A program made the position numbers and the translations under genes. DNA of 64,000 nucleotides from Protula sp. h YS-2021 (lineage: Eukaryota > Annelida > Polychaeta > Sabellida > Serpulidae), in NCBI GenBank assembly GCA_949752745.1, contig OX457033.1:12633301-12697300 (forward strand). Reading direction: 5' to 3'. This document shows, piece by piece, positions 22,224-31,538 of the stretch. Numbering within the stretch: the first letter of the stretch is position 1; the number at the start of each line of letters is the position of its first letter. The notes under the pieces are model-generated. The model did not search any database, had not been told where the DNA came from, and saw only the letters and a program-made list of their open reading frames with translations.

Positions 22224-22355
22224 ATAATAGTAATACTTCGTTCTGAGTGCGTACGATATTGTTTTTTGCCTGAAGCCGTAGGTCCGTACACGCCCGTAGG
22301 CTGAAGGTATAAAACAATATCGTACACACTCAGAATGATGTATTACTTTTATTAT
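22224..22355. repeat. fold-back element, 132 bp
   Basis: Left arm ATAATAGTAATAC...GTTCTGAGTGCGTACG and right arm are inverted over about 45 bp, including CGTACGATATTGTTTT/AAAACAATATCGTAC. The loop is about 40 bp. A small MITE-like hairpin. Confidence 0.8.
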
Positions 22356-24353
22356 ACGCCTACTTTTGCTATTATGTCGTTCTTCAAAATTTTACCACGC
22401 ACTATTTTTGCACTCAGTAGGCTCAGATTGGGTGACGCGTAATCGGTACTGCGGTCAGCGAACATTGATATTTGACTCGGTTTTTGCATTTAAGAAAATA
22501 AATATTAAGTATTGAATTGCTACGTGTAATGATTATTTCTGACGTAATACCCCCCCCCCCCCCCAGCCGCGGCATTATATCAGCTATATCTTTATTAATT
22601 TCAAATCAATGCACACAAAATCACCCGAAGGACGTGTGTAAAATTACCAACAATTTACCCTTTAATATAAATATTTACCTTCAAAAATGTCTTCCTTTCT
22701 GTCATCAGTGATAATGCACTTTAATTTATGTGCCTTAAACTCATGTGGTTTAAGAACTAATCTCACAAGCCCGCCTCATCAACAAGTATTTTCTCCCTTT
22801 CGAACGTTCCTTCTTATTTTTGTCAGTTCAACGGAAGTAACTCATTTCAACTCAAATCGCGAAATAACAACACAACAAATGCAGAAATAGCGTAATTATA
22901 TGGCATTTGTAATTAGATGACGTTTCGTTTTCAGGCTGCGCTGTAAATACCGTCACAGTAATGACTCATGTATCGATTTTGAGGACGGTTGCAGTTCATC
23001 GTGACCCACTTTCTTTTCAATTTCAAGTCCGAAAACACGTGTTTTTTTTTTTTTGTTTTTTTTTTTTGTTTTGTTTACTGTTTACATCTGATCGCATTAT
23101 GAATATGCTTGTAGGGGGAACCATTCAATTAATCTGGCCTATGACAACTGCATGCTCGTTTTTTTTTTTTTTTTTTTCTATCATTTCTTTATACACGGAG
23201 ATCTATGCATATAATAAAAAAGCTAAGAACGCGAATTGTGCTTTTACTCGTAAAAGATCGCTTTATGAAAATAAAACGTCAGGCCATGTGCTCCTGCTAT
23301 TCCAATATTTGCCACCCTGCTCATAACAGATTTGCAATGAACAAAGCCCTGCACTTGCTTTAATTTTTATAAAAATCGATCCAGTCACCCTAGTTATCCA
23401 TGTGAGTTAGAGATTAGCGTGGAGGACCGTCAAAAAATTGAGAATCGGGCTCGGGTCCTAATCGCAGTGGGTATCTTTTTTTCAACAAAGGGTAATGGTT
23501 ATGCAGCTGTCTCTGTCCTTGTTTTGAGCGAGCACTTTGGAAAATAAAAAAAAAAAAAAACAGTCGTCCAGTGGGCCACTTCTGCAGGTTGTTATTTAAA
23601 GTAATGACCCATGCAAGGAGTCATTGAAGTGGCGTATACGTAGTGTAAAAAGAAGTAGGTTGTAATTTTTGAACACTCCAGTTGTTCTCCGTCAGGTGAA
23701 CTTACATCGACCAGTTATAGTGTGCCGGGTGAGGGATTGGGCGGAGGGGGGGGGGGGGGGGGAAGGCGTGAACGAGCTTGGAAGTGAATAGTTGACTGTT
23801 TTTTTTCTTTTAAGCCAAGTTGATTCATGCACAACCAAGCTTTTAAATATGTTCTAACATAAGAAATACAGTAGCACGTACGAGTTCAAAGATTGTCCTG
23901 GATTTTCCGCTTATTTAAACCTTAACAATTTGGGCGCACTTTGTTGAAGTTCTCAAGCCTTTGTCGTCGCAATATGCCAAGCTTTGACGTGGTTTTGAGG
24001 TCCTAGAAGCGATGAATTTCTATTTTATCTATTTTTTTTGGGGGGGGGGGGCGGTAGGGGGGGGGGGTCATGAGAGTGGAAGCTGAATGGAAAGTTTTAT
24101 TATTACTATTATTAATTAATTAATTAATAGCGAATGGTCACCAAAACCTTTTTTTTTCAAAAGACACTTTCAGATTTTCAGAACACACATTTTAGTACCT
24201 TTAATTTGGTTTGAAACACTGGCAGCGTAGTGTCCTCGCAATTTACTTTTTCCTGTGCAACTCCCTCTCCCCCCCCCCAACCCCCCCCCCCCCCCGTCTC
24301 CACATTCATACACACAAATGCAGAAAACATTAATAATGCTTGAATATAGGAAT
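22356..24353. other. intergenic, low-complexity
   Basis: Poly-C (22550-22564), poly-T (23041-23070, 23160-23178) and poly-G (23747-23762, 24041-24068) tracts. A GTAAAAG-family MITE fragment lies at about 23228-23285. No gene recognised. Confidence 0.4.
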
Positions 24354-24467
24354 GCAGAGTGTTTTGTATGGGATTCAAGCACGTGTGGAGGGCCTGTGAA
24401 CGAACCGCGCAGTGGTGAATTCATTGGCCTTCCACAAGTGCTCAAATCCCATACAAAACACGCCTGC
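24354..24467. repeat. fold-back element, ~114 bp
   Basis: The arms GTGTTTTGTATGGGATT and AATCCCATACAAAACAC are perfect inverted repeats and continue imperfectly inward through AAGCACNTGTGGA and GGCC. Because the element is self-complementary, both strands translate to a similar peptide (for example CFVWDSSTCGGP on plus and CFVWDLSTCGRP on minus), which is not a gene. Confidence 0.85.
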
Positions 24468-24849
24468 TCCATGGTCTATCACTATTATAACACAAACGGG
24501 CAAAATCATTGCTTAAATGGCGAAAAATGGCCAAAAAAACTCGTTATTTTCGTGAAATTGTTTTCACGGTATTGTTCTGCGCCCTGAATGACGCATAGAA
24601 ACTTGTGCAGTGCGAAGACAAACGTTTTGCCTCACAAAGCCATCGTCATAGTTTCTTTGCGTCATGCCTATTGTTATTCTGTGACTTGGTTTCGCGACTT
24701 TTGTACTTAGTTAGAGAACGCTGACGTTTTCCTGTCATTTCTTTATACGGGAGTGCATTGTTCATTCGGTGCGTGTTATGTCACCAGAGTCGATGTAAGA
24801 CAGAGTCGTTATTTCTCACACCAATTCACAGTCGGGTTTTGGTATCAAT

Positions 24850-25454
24850 ATCCCAGCAAACAACCGACGTCTTTTTTGGTTGAAAGAAGGTTGAATTTTG
24901 ATCGCGACGACTTCACAACCATATTCTGACCTATTACCCTAAAACCCGACTTTATTCCGACGTCGAGGCGACGTCGGTTTTCTGCCGTCATTCCAACGTT
25001 GCAAAAACGACCAAAAAGCGATGAACATTATTATTGCTCACCGGAAATGGAAGTCATTTTGAAAAAGAGGAAGAAAAAACGTAATTTTTACATGAAAATT
25101 TTAGAATTTTGATGGCGCGTCGGTATTTTTCTTCCTAGATTGTAAAATTGTACATGGAAAATGCTTTCGTATGTATTTCATAACAGCAGTTGAATGATTA
25201 ATTATCTATTAATGATATAACTCTAGTCAGTTTCAGGTCGGAATCCGACGTCGGTTCCAATTTCATATACAACCTAAAACCGACTTAATTCCGACGTCGG
25301 ATTTAGGTCGGAACCCGACGTCATTCTGACGTTGAAAACCCGACGTCGGTTCCATTTCATATACAACCAAAACCGGCACGTCAGTCCGACGTCGGAAACG
25401 TGGGGTTACGACGTCGACCCGACCTCATTCTAACGTCTTAATGTTTGCTGGGAT
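24850..25454. repeat. terminal-inverted-repeat element rich in GACGTC
   Basis: A perfect 13-bp inverted pair ATCCCAGCAAACA (24850-24862) and TGTTTGCTGGGAT (25442-25454) encloses sequence dense in CCGACGTCGG-type words. Related GACGTC/CCAACGTTG fragments lie at about 25720-26040, 45465-45950 and 46860-46920. No clear target duplication. Confidence 0.7.
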
Positions 25455-26081
25455 GGCATGTCTGTCTACTGTTGAACTAATTAAGGTGGACGAGTTTTTC
25501 TCATACAATCCGAAACGGCAGGTTCCCATGCACCGTTCACAGTGCTATCTCAAGGCAGAAGGTGTAAGCTTATGTTCTTGACTTGACTAAAACAACAGTA
25601 TGTTTGTTTCACGTTTATGAATACAAGGGAAAAAGTCACGTTCTCCGCCTTCAGAGAATTCATTCTTTCCCTCCCAGTAAACATTCAGAAATCCACCAAT
25701 TAAACTTCGATTTGATGTGCGTAGCGACGTCAATCCGACCAAATTACAGCATTAACTCCGGTTGTACTCTGGTTGTGATTGGTCGCGACTAAAGATAAAC
25801 GTCTTCCCAACGTCTTTAATACAACGGTGAAGAGGCCGCAACCAACATGCAACTCAATGTCTTATTAACGTTTTTGGTACAACTTTGAATAGCCTTCTGA
25901 AAACTGAACATCGAACATCGACGTTTATATAACTTCGGGAAGTATAGATTTTTTCGACTTCCATAAACAACAAAAACCGTACGTTGATCCGACGTCTGGT
26001 GTCATGTCTATCCAACGTTGTTCCAACGTTGTTTATGGGCTTCCATCTAATCAGGGTATAAATGGGAATGGGTTGGTCCGA
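25455..26081. other. intergenic flank of the Polinton
   Basis: Contains AACGTC- and CCAACGTTG-rich sequence resembling the element at 24850-25454, ending at TGTTTATGGGC about 40 bp before the Polinton target duplication. No gene. Confidence 0.4.
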
Positions 26082-26087
26082 TCAAGA
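26082..26087. repeat. Polinton target-site duplication, left
   Basis: TCAAGA directly abuts the AGTAGT terminus and is repeated exactly after the right terminus. Confidence 0.95.
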
Positions 26088-26268
26088 AGTAGTATGAAAA
26101 CGCCGGTTCTGCCGCAGTCAATCATCGTGACGTCATCAATCACGTGATCAATTAAGTCAATTAAGTCAATTAAGTCAATTAAGGCAATTAAGCCTGCTGT
26201 CACCTGTCAATCATTGTGACGCCATAGTGACGTCATGGGCGACGTAACCATGGCAACAGGCAGTCAGG
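26088..26268 (+). repeat. Polinton left terminal inverted repeat
   Basis: 181 bp matching the reverse complement of 42608-42779. It has four TCAATTAAG-type 9-mers where the right end has three. Two point differences are visible (GACGCCATAG versus GACGCAATAG; GGGCGACG versus GGGCAACG). It contains TGACGTCA and CACGTG palindromes. Confidence 0.95.
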
Positions 26269-26280
26269 GTAAAAAAAAAG

Positions 26281-26392
26281 TGTGGACCTCCCCCTCCCCC
26301 AGGACATACTGTGTACCGACCCCCCCCCCCCGCCCTAGGACATACTTCGTACCGACCCCCCCCCCCCCACCCAGGACATACTATATACCGTG
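26281..26392. repeat. subterminal minisatellite, left
   Basis: Three units of a poly-C tract plus AGGACATACTRTRTACCGA, about 40 bp each. The inverted counterpart at 42478-42610 has four. Confidence 0.85.
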
Positions 26393-26399
26393 GTTGTAA

Positions 26400-26985
26400 G
26401 CAAGTGTGATAACTTTCGTTATAGTTAGTCGATTTACATGGAAATTTCACCATTTGATTCAGGTTTATGTAAACTTTTGTTATAAAGTGACCATGGGCTA
26501 GTTGCGCAGCTGGCTGTATGCATTTTTACCACCATTTTAACTTTGTTAAAAAAAAAAGAAAAAAAATTGGGATAACTTTCGTTATAGTTAGTCGATTTAC
26601 CTGGAAATTTCACTGTTTGATTCAGGTTTATGTAAACTTTTGACGTGATCATGGGCTAGTTGTGCAGGTGGTTGTATGCATAATTTGACATGTTACCATT
26701 TTAACTTAAAATTGTGATAACTTTCGTTATAGTTGACTGATTTACATAAACATTTTACCATTTGATTCAGTTATTTCCTGTGTTATTTCGCGGATGAATA
26801 CCATTTGGTGTATGAATACCATTTCGCTTCACCGCTAGATGTCTCTACCGTGCAGTAGTGTAGCAGTACAACTCCACAACTGTAAGTGAGACATTCATAT
26901 CAAGCAGTGATACATTCTGCTGAGTCAGCAATTTTAACAATTTTTGAACAAGTTACACATCATATTTTGATTACATGGAAGTAGT
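26400..26985. repeat. Polinton left leader with ~150-bp tandem repeats
   Basis: Three copies of a unit beginning GATAACTTTCGTTATAGTT at about 26408, 26570 and 26717, with shared downstream blocks TTTGATTCAGGTTTATG and CATGGGCTAGTTG. Non-coding; it lies between the terminal repeat and the first promoter. Confidence 0.8.
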
Positions 26986-26992
26986 ATAAAAG
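26985..26992 (+). promoter_or_regulatory. TATA box
   Basis: TATAAAAG about 100 bp upstream of the first plus-strand ATG of the Polinton. Confidence 0.55.
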
Positions 26993-27054
26993 CATGAGTG
27001 AAACATATCAACTAGTCAACTAGTAATACATTCTGTCAACAAGTCAACAAGTGG

Positions 27055-27062
27055 TATAAATA
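27055..27062 (+). promoter_or_regulatory. TATA box
   Basis: TATAAATA 27 bp before ATG 27089. It lies within AGTCAACAAGT-type short repeats. Confidence 0.5.
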
Positions 27063-27088
27063 CATGTGTGACGAGAGAAAACTTTACA

Positions 27089-27568
27089 ATGTCAACATTA
27101 CTTCTTGACAGATGTATGACTATGGACGACGTCTTCAAAGTGAATTATGCTAACTATGTATTTTCAAAGCTTCCTGCTTTTGAATGGGATTGGATGTTGC
27201 AAGTGAAGAATTTACATCTACATTGGGAAGCTGTTGGAAAGGCTATTCCAAGAGATTGTTTCATCCACTCGTTTCTACGTGAATGTGAAGATTTACATAT
27301 ACTATCAACTTATGACCTTGATTTAGCATTTATCAAATTTGGGCAGTTGAATACAATTTGGGCAGTTGAGTTCATGTTAGCTATAGCTGCAAGAATCATT
27401 CTACATTATGATGATGATGTTCCATTGACGACGAATGTATCAGACCTTGTTCGGTTCACCCATGGACGAGTTGAAGTGAATTCAAAAGTTTGCAAGTTCT
27501 TTGAAAAGGGAGCTGACTCAGCAGACAGTTGGAGGGAGTGGACTGACTCAGCAGATAGTTGGGTATAA
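27089..27568 (+). CDS. Polinton accessory protein, unknown
   Basis: 159 residues from ATG 27089; a GTG-initiated extension to 27068 is possible in frame but unlikely in a eukaryote. No family recognised. The body is rich in aromatic and aliphatic residues (for example FEWDWMLQVKNLHLHWEA). A 19-bp tandem duplication makes the partial repeat FGQLNTIWAVEF. The last 18 codons (ADSADSWREWTDSADSWV) come from CAGCAGA-GTTGG repeats that continue through the next gene's TATA box, so the C-terminus may be a by-product of promoter DNA. It is the first gene of the rightward block. Function unknown. Confidence 0.55.
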   Translation: MSTLLLDRCMTMDDVFKVNYANYVFSKLPAFEWDWMLQVKNLHLHWEAVGKAIPRDCFIHSFLRECEDLHILSTYDLDLAFIKFGQLNTIWAVEFMLAIAARIILHYDDDVPLTTNVSDLVRFTHGRVEVNSKVCKFFEKGADSADSWREWTDSADSWV

Positions 27569-27628
27569 AAGGGAGTGGACTCAGCAGAGTGAAATCATTT
27601 CTCAGCAGACGGTTGGAGGGAGTGGACG
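27517..27628 (+). promoter_or_regulatory. TATA box with flanking repeats
   Basis: TATAAAAG at 27564-27571, inside three to four copies of CTCAGCAGANRGTTGG / GGGAGTGGAC. It sits about 85 bp upstream of ATG 27656. The upstream copies overlap the 3' end of the preceding gene. Confidence 0.65.
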
Positions 27629-27655
27629 TGAAGTCATCAGTACATTGTGGCAGCC

Positions 27656-28282
27656 ATGGAGAACAAGACAAGCAGCTTTAAAATTAGTGCCAACTTAACC
27701 ATTACTGTGGAGCATGGAGAATATGGGCCATTTCTACGCATCACACGTGGAGAGAGATGGTGTGCTTATTCACCATCTTTGTGGAAGATTGTGTGCCAGA
27801 GCTTGAAAAATTTACGCGACATTGGCTTCAAACTATACTTAACGCAAACGAAGTGGCTTGAAGTCATTTCATACTTGGATATGCGCTATGTGAGTTTTGT
27901 GCGCACATCACGGTTTGAAGGGAAAGAATACACGCATTACATCAACATGAATGATGGCGAATAGGAGACACTGCTTCAGGAGATGGACAACATCAACTCT
28001 GCCCTATCACCATGTGAGGAATTTCATGACAAGAAAACGATCATCAAGCTGCAAAAGGATGGTCGGATGAAGGTGTCAAAACTATCCAAGAAAAGGCTGG
28101 CTGAAGTTCAGTTGGAGAACATGAACGTACAAAATCAACTTGGACTTACCTGTGACTATTGTGGTGCTTGTGGATATGTGGAGGATTATCATTGCCACTG
28201 CCACAAGTATAATTGCAAGTTGTGTGAACCAAACAACTTCTACGGCAAGTGTGGATTACTTAAAGTCAGTGAAGCAAAGTAA
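27656..28282 (+). pseudogene. PC4-like protein with Cys-rich tail, broken by in-frame TAG
   Basis: Start ATG 27656 sits in a strong context (GCAGCCATGG). The frame reads 102 codons to TAG 27962-27964, then continues open in the same frame to 28282 (ATG 27983 could restart it). The first part has two modules that look like the PC4/p15 fold: a few strands, then a helix with W. The second contains DMRYVSFVR and YINMNDGE, closely parallel to DVRYVSF and YINLDSDEW in the minus-strand gene at 36611-36817. The TAG falls exactly where that relative has its conserved Trp. The downstream part is basic, then Cys/His-rich (CDYCGACGY..HCHCHKYNCKLC), a likely zinc-binding tail. PC4 family proteins bind single-stranded DNA. 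Assignment to PC4 is by pattern and rests on the clearer relative at 37612-37962. Confidence 0.6.
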
Positions 28283-28306
28283 AAGCCCACAAGACACTGA
28301 AACAAG

Positions 28307-28638
28307 ATAGACGCATGTTTTAAAAATGCTTATGTTGACTTGATGATTGCTAAACTTGCTTGCTGTGGTACTCCAGACTATCAACTTTATCATTTGGACG
28401 CTTTTCGGATGTTGTACATCACAGTCTTGATGTGATTGAACTACATTCAAGATTTCTTGGAGAATGTCATAAAATTGGAATAGAAGAAGATCCTGACTTT
28501 GACTTTGATTCTGCGCTTTATTCTGCTCGTACTGATGTGGAAGTATATTTCACCGTAGTTGATCATTTGAGAGATTGTTATGAAGTACAAGAGGAAGAGG
28601 AAACCGAGCAGCTTTATCAGGTAACTTTAACCTTTTAA
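28307..28638 (+). pseudogene. accessory paralogue A, frameshifted
   Basis: Two frames together resemble the gene at 29343-29616. The first, from about 28307, contains CFKNAYVDLMIAKLACCGT (the relative has CFKNKFVDYMISELARFGT) and stops near 28436. The second, open to TAA 28636-28638, contains EDPDFDFDSALYSARTD. The first frame has ATA where the paralogue has its ATG. Moving from one frame to the other needs a -1 shift. No known family; acidic, probably helical. Either a decayed duplicate or a sequence error. Confidence 0.5.
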
Positions 28639-28676
28639 ACATCTATGTAACAACATAGTGAATTGATAACATTACA

Positions 28677-28808
28677 ATGTTTTTCTTACTAGCAAATTTA
28701 GTTTTATGTGAGTGGTTTCAACGTAAACAAAGAAAGAACATGATAGAAGAGGCAGCAAATATATTAAAAGATATTTTATTACAGGAAGAAACCGACATGT
28801 CAGAATAA
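28677..28808 (+). CDS. small hypothetical protein (43 aa)
   Basis: ATG 28677 to TAA 28806-28808. It begins with the hydrophobic stretch MFFLLANLVLCEWF, followed by a basic QRKQRK and an amphipathic acidic helix. This could be a one-pass membrane microprotein. It ends 21 bp before the next gene. Short length makes it uncertain. Confidence 0.35.
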   Translation: MFFLLANLVLCEWFQRKQRKNMIEEAANILKDILLQEETDMSE

Positions 28809-28829
28809 AACAACAGAAACAAAGTCAAC

Positions 28830-29267
28830 ATGGAGAATCTTGTACTATTCAGCGGTCACAAGGACGTTCTTTCAAACATGTTTCCAACACGACTTGAAAA
28901 GTATGGACATGTGTTCAACTCAAGTGAAGCGTTGTATCAATATGAGAAAGCAGTTTTTCATCACCGTCCAGATATTGCTTCAGCCATTGTGTCATCCAGA
29001 AATGGATATGAAGCAAAACGTATTGCTAAAGTAATAAAGCCATGTCCTTTATGGCATACAGTAAAGAGAAGCAAAATGCAAGATGTTTTACAAGTCAAAT
29101 TGAATCAGTGTGTATTGTTTCGCAACAAGTTGAAAGAATGTAAAGACAAAACTTTAGTGGAAGCAACGTATGATCATTGGTGGGGAGTTGATGTGAAACA
29201 AGTGTCCTCTGGATATCCTGGTCAGAATATTATGGGAAAGTTGTTAGAACTTTTGTGTGAGGGTTAG
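28830..29267 (+). CDS. NADAR domain (YbiA-like) protein
   Basis: 145 residues from ATG 28830, intact. The whole protein fits the NADAR/YbiA/DUF1768 family: LFSGHKDVLSNMFP near residues 6-19, the FNSSEALYQYEKA block at 29-41 (family E with aromatic residues), a basic helical middle, LVEATYDHWWG at 109-119 and GQNIMGKLLELL at 131-142. Its length is usual for a stand-alone NADAR. Known members cleave N-glycosidic bonds of ADP-ribose-type substrates: YbiA acts on riboflavin intermediates, and DarT-linked members remove ADP-ribose from guanine in DNA. In a virus-like element, reversing host ADP-ribosylation or managing NAD metabolites is a reasonable inference, not shown. No DarT-like partner was recognised nearby. 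Confidence 0.85.
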   Translation: MENLVLFSGHKDVLSNMFPTRLEKYGHVFNSSEALYQYEKAVFHHRPDIASAIVSSRNGYEAKRIAKVIKPCPLWHTVKRSKMQDVLQVKLNQCVLFRNKLKECKDKTLVEATYDHWWGVDVKQVSSGYPGQNIMGKLLELLCEG

Positions 29268-29342
29268 AGACGTTTTTCATTATCTTGTCAACCGTCATGG
29301 TGTGCAGACGTGTTTTTTAACACATATATGAGTATGTAAAGG

Positions 29343-29616
29343 ATGGATGTAGAAACATGTTTCAAGAACAAGTTTGTGGACTATATGATAAGTGAACTGG
29401 CACGTTTTGGAACTGCTGAACAACAACTGGAACATATCAACATCTATTGGGAACTTACTCATTCCATGCTGAACTTGACAAACTTGCGTAAGGAGTGAAG
29501 ACTCAAACATTGCCAGAGCTGAAGAGTTTGATGTGGAAGCAGCATATCACTTTGCTCGATTTGATCCAAGACTGTTTGATGAAGTGAGAGAGTGGTTGAT
29601 CTATGCTGCAGTATAA
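29343..29616 (+). pseudogene. accessory paralogue B, frameshifted
   Basis: ATG 29343 opens 51 codons (MDVETCFKNKFVDYMISE...) to TGA 29496-29498. Homology to paralogue A then continues in the +1 frame (EEFDVEAAYHFARFDPRLF) to TAA 29614-29616, which overlaps the next ATG as TAATG. That overlap suggests the second frame is the true C-terminus. Paralogue A is broken at the equivalent place but with the opposite shift. Function unknown. Confidence 0.5.
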
Positions 29617-29948
29617 TGGCGGACATGACACTGAGACAATATATTGTGCAAAAAGCTTATTGTGAAGAAATGTTATCAGCTGTAAAAAAGTTTGCATATT
29701 TAGTCTGTCCTGCTTGTCAACATGAAGAGTGTCAAGAACATACTTGTCATACCGCATGTGTTTATACATATCGGAATGAAGCTAAATATTACATTCATTT
29801 AGATAAAGTGGTAGAGAATGCAAATCAACGTTGTGAGAAATATGGTGTAGATGCTATTACATTGGATGAACTCAGTCATTGGTTAGTGTTCATTGAAGAC
29901 CAATGGTCTCCAGTTATTCATACCATTGTATCCATACTTGATTTGTAA
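29616..29948 (+). CDS. Cys-rich accessory protein, unknown
   Basis: 110 residues from ATG 29616, whose first base is the last base of the preceding TAA. It contains a likely zinc-binding cluster CPACQHEECQEHTCHTAC near residues 31-48, followed by an alpha-helical, mildly acidic C-terminal half (ITLDELSHWLVFIEDQW). It may be a distant member of the paralogue A/B family because of similar length, position and helical pattern, but this is weak. No known domain. Confidence 0.55.
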   Translation: MADMTLRQYIVQKAYCEEMLSAVKKFAYLVCPACQHEECQEHTCHTACVYTYRNEAKYYIHLDKVVENANQRCEKYGVDAITLDELSHWLVFIEDQWSPVIHTIVSILDL

Positions 29949-29993
29949 ATATATGTTAGTTAAGTGATGTTAGTTAAGTGATGTTGGTTGAGT

Positions 29994-30001
29994 TATAAAT
30001 A
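29994..30001 (+). promoter_or_regulatory. TATA box of the integrase/virion block
   Basis: TATAAATA 36 bp before integrase ATG 30038. Between them is CAGACGTGTTTTTT (30016-30029), a 14-mer that also occurs at 29305-29318 just ahead of paralogue B. It is the only TATA box seen for the whole 30.0-36.2 kb block. Confidence 0.65.
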
Positions 30002-30037
30002 AAAGCTGTTCTGTTCAGACGTGTTTTTTCATTCATC

Positions 30038-31168
30038 ATGTCGACGTGGAAAGACTACTTGACCAATATTTACTTCAAACCTGGACAACCTGGAGCATTT
30101 GCTGGTCCTTACAAACTGTATCACATCTTAAGAAAACATAATCAACCAGTCACACATTCACAAGTGAAGAAATGGCTACAGGATCAAGATGCTTTCAGTT
30201 TACTACAACCTGTAAAATACAGGTTCAAAAGACAACGTGTCATTACACGTGGTATTGATGATATGTGGGATATTGATTTGGCTGATATGGGAAACATAGC
30301 TCCCTATAATGATGACATACGCTTTTTACTCATTGTCATTGATGTGTTTTCCAAATATGTGTGGGTACAGCTCATACCTAATAAATCACATACCAGCGTC
30401 ATACAAGCTTTCCAAAAGATTTTTCATGACACACGACGAAGACCGCGAACTCTAAGGTCTGATAAAGGAACAGAATTTAAAAACAGATGGGTAAAAGCAT
30501 TTTTGAAGAAAGAAGGAATTCATGCTTATACCACAAAGAATGAAACCAAAGCCAACTTTGCTGAAAGAGTCATTCGTACTCTAAAGGGAATGATGTATCG
30601 GTATTTTCTACATAATCAAACTTACCGTTATTTAGACATTCTTCCAGACTTGGTGTACAATTACAACCATAGACCTCATGGTTCTCTTCCTAATAAATAT
30701 GCTCCTGCAGAGATTCGTAAAGACAACGAATCAAAAGTTTGGAAGTATATGTATGTCGATAAACTGAAATTGAAACCGAAGAAGAAGAAGAAGTACAAAT
30801 TTAACATTGGCGATCATGTTCTCATTTCTCACATCAAATACGTGTTTCAACGAGATTATCACATCAAATGGACGCAAGAAGTTTTCATTGTCACACATCG
30901 TTGTAAGAAGCAAGGAATACATTTGTATCGTGTGAAAGACTTTTTAGACGAAGATATTGATGGACATTTCTATGAAGAAGAACTGCAGAAAGTGACCAAA
31001 GATATTGAATCTATTTATAGAATTGAAAAAGTCTTGAAAACACGTAAAAGACGAGGAGGTGTGAAAGAATTATTTGTCAAGTGGTTAGGTTGGCCAAACA
31101 AGTTTAACAGTTGGGTGAAAGAAACAGACATTCAAAAGTTTGGAAGTATATGTACGTCGATAAACTGA
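30038..31168 (+). CDS. Polinton integrase with chromodomain
   Basis: 376 residues. The N-terminal HTH-like/zinc-binding-type region covers about 1-75. The RNase H-fold retroviral integrase core covers about 76-230, with catalytic Asp in MWDIDLADM (D80), Asp in SDKGTEF (D142) and Glu in ANFAERVIRTLK (E176). After a basic linker, a C-terminal chromodomain (IEKVLKTRKRRGG..FVKWLGWP, about 325-367) is a known Polinton feature that may direct insertion to chromatin. It cuts and joins the element ends, giving the 6-bp duplication. A 401-bp tandem duplication begins in the linker, so the frame runs off after KETDIQK into nine foreign residues (FGSICTSIN). The catalytic core and chromodomain are otherwise intact. 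Confidence 0.93.
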   Translation: MSTWKDYLTNIYFKPGQPGAFAGPYKLYHILRKHNQPVTHSQVKKWLQDQDAFSLLQPVKYRFKRQRVITRGIDDMWDIDLADMGNIAPYNDDIRFLLIVIDVFSKYVWVQLIPNKSHTSVIQAFQKIFHDTRRRPRTLRSDKGTEFKNRWVKAFLKKEGIHAYTTKNETKANFAERVIRTLKGMMYRYFLHNQTYRYLDILPDLVYNYNHRPHGSLPNKYAPAEIRKDNESKVWKYMYVDKLKLKPKKKKKYKFNIGDHVLISHIKYVFQRDYHIKWTQEVFIVTHRCKKQGIHLYRVKDFLDEDIDGHFYEEELQKVTKDIESIYRIEKVLKTRKRRGGVKELFVKWLGWPNKFNSWVKETDIQKFGSICTSIN

Positions 31169-31538
31169 AATTGAAACCGAAGAAGAAGAAGAAGTACAAA
31201 TTTAACATTGGCGATCATGTTCTCATTTCTCACATCAAATACGTGTTTCAACGAGATTATCACATCAAATGGACGCAAGAAGTTTTCATTGTCACACATC
31301 GTTGTAAGAAGCAAGGAATACATTTGTATCGTGTGAAAGACTTTTTAGACGAAGATATTGATGGACATTTCTATGAAGAAGAACTGCAGAAAGTGACCAA
31401 AGATATTGAATCTATTTATAGAATTGAAAAAGTCTTGAAAACACGTAAAAGACGAGGAGGTGTGAAAGAATTATTTGTCAAGTGGTTAGGTTGGCCAAAC
31501 AAGTTTAACAGTTGGGTGAAAGAAACAGACATTCAAAA
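30736..31538 (+). repeat. 401-bp tandem duplication inside the integrase gene
   Basis: The segment from about 30736 to 31136 is repeated at about 31137-31537 with only one or so base changes (TATGTATGTCG versus TATGTACGTCG). The junction lies at a shared TCAAAAGTTTGG/TCAAAA microhomology. The second copy encodes linker plus chromodomain again in a shifted frame (31111-31542) without a core domain. Its TGA overlaps the ATPase ATG, so the second copy carries the original 3' end of the gene. Confidence 0.92.

Noticed and set aside
28307..29616. Programmed ribosomal frameshifting in paralogues A and B
   Set aside because: The two genes need opposite shifts and no common slippery heptamer was seen; independent indels are simpler.
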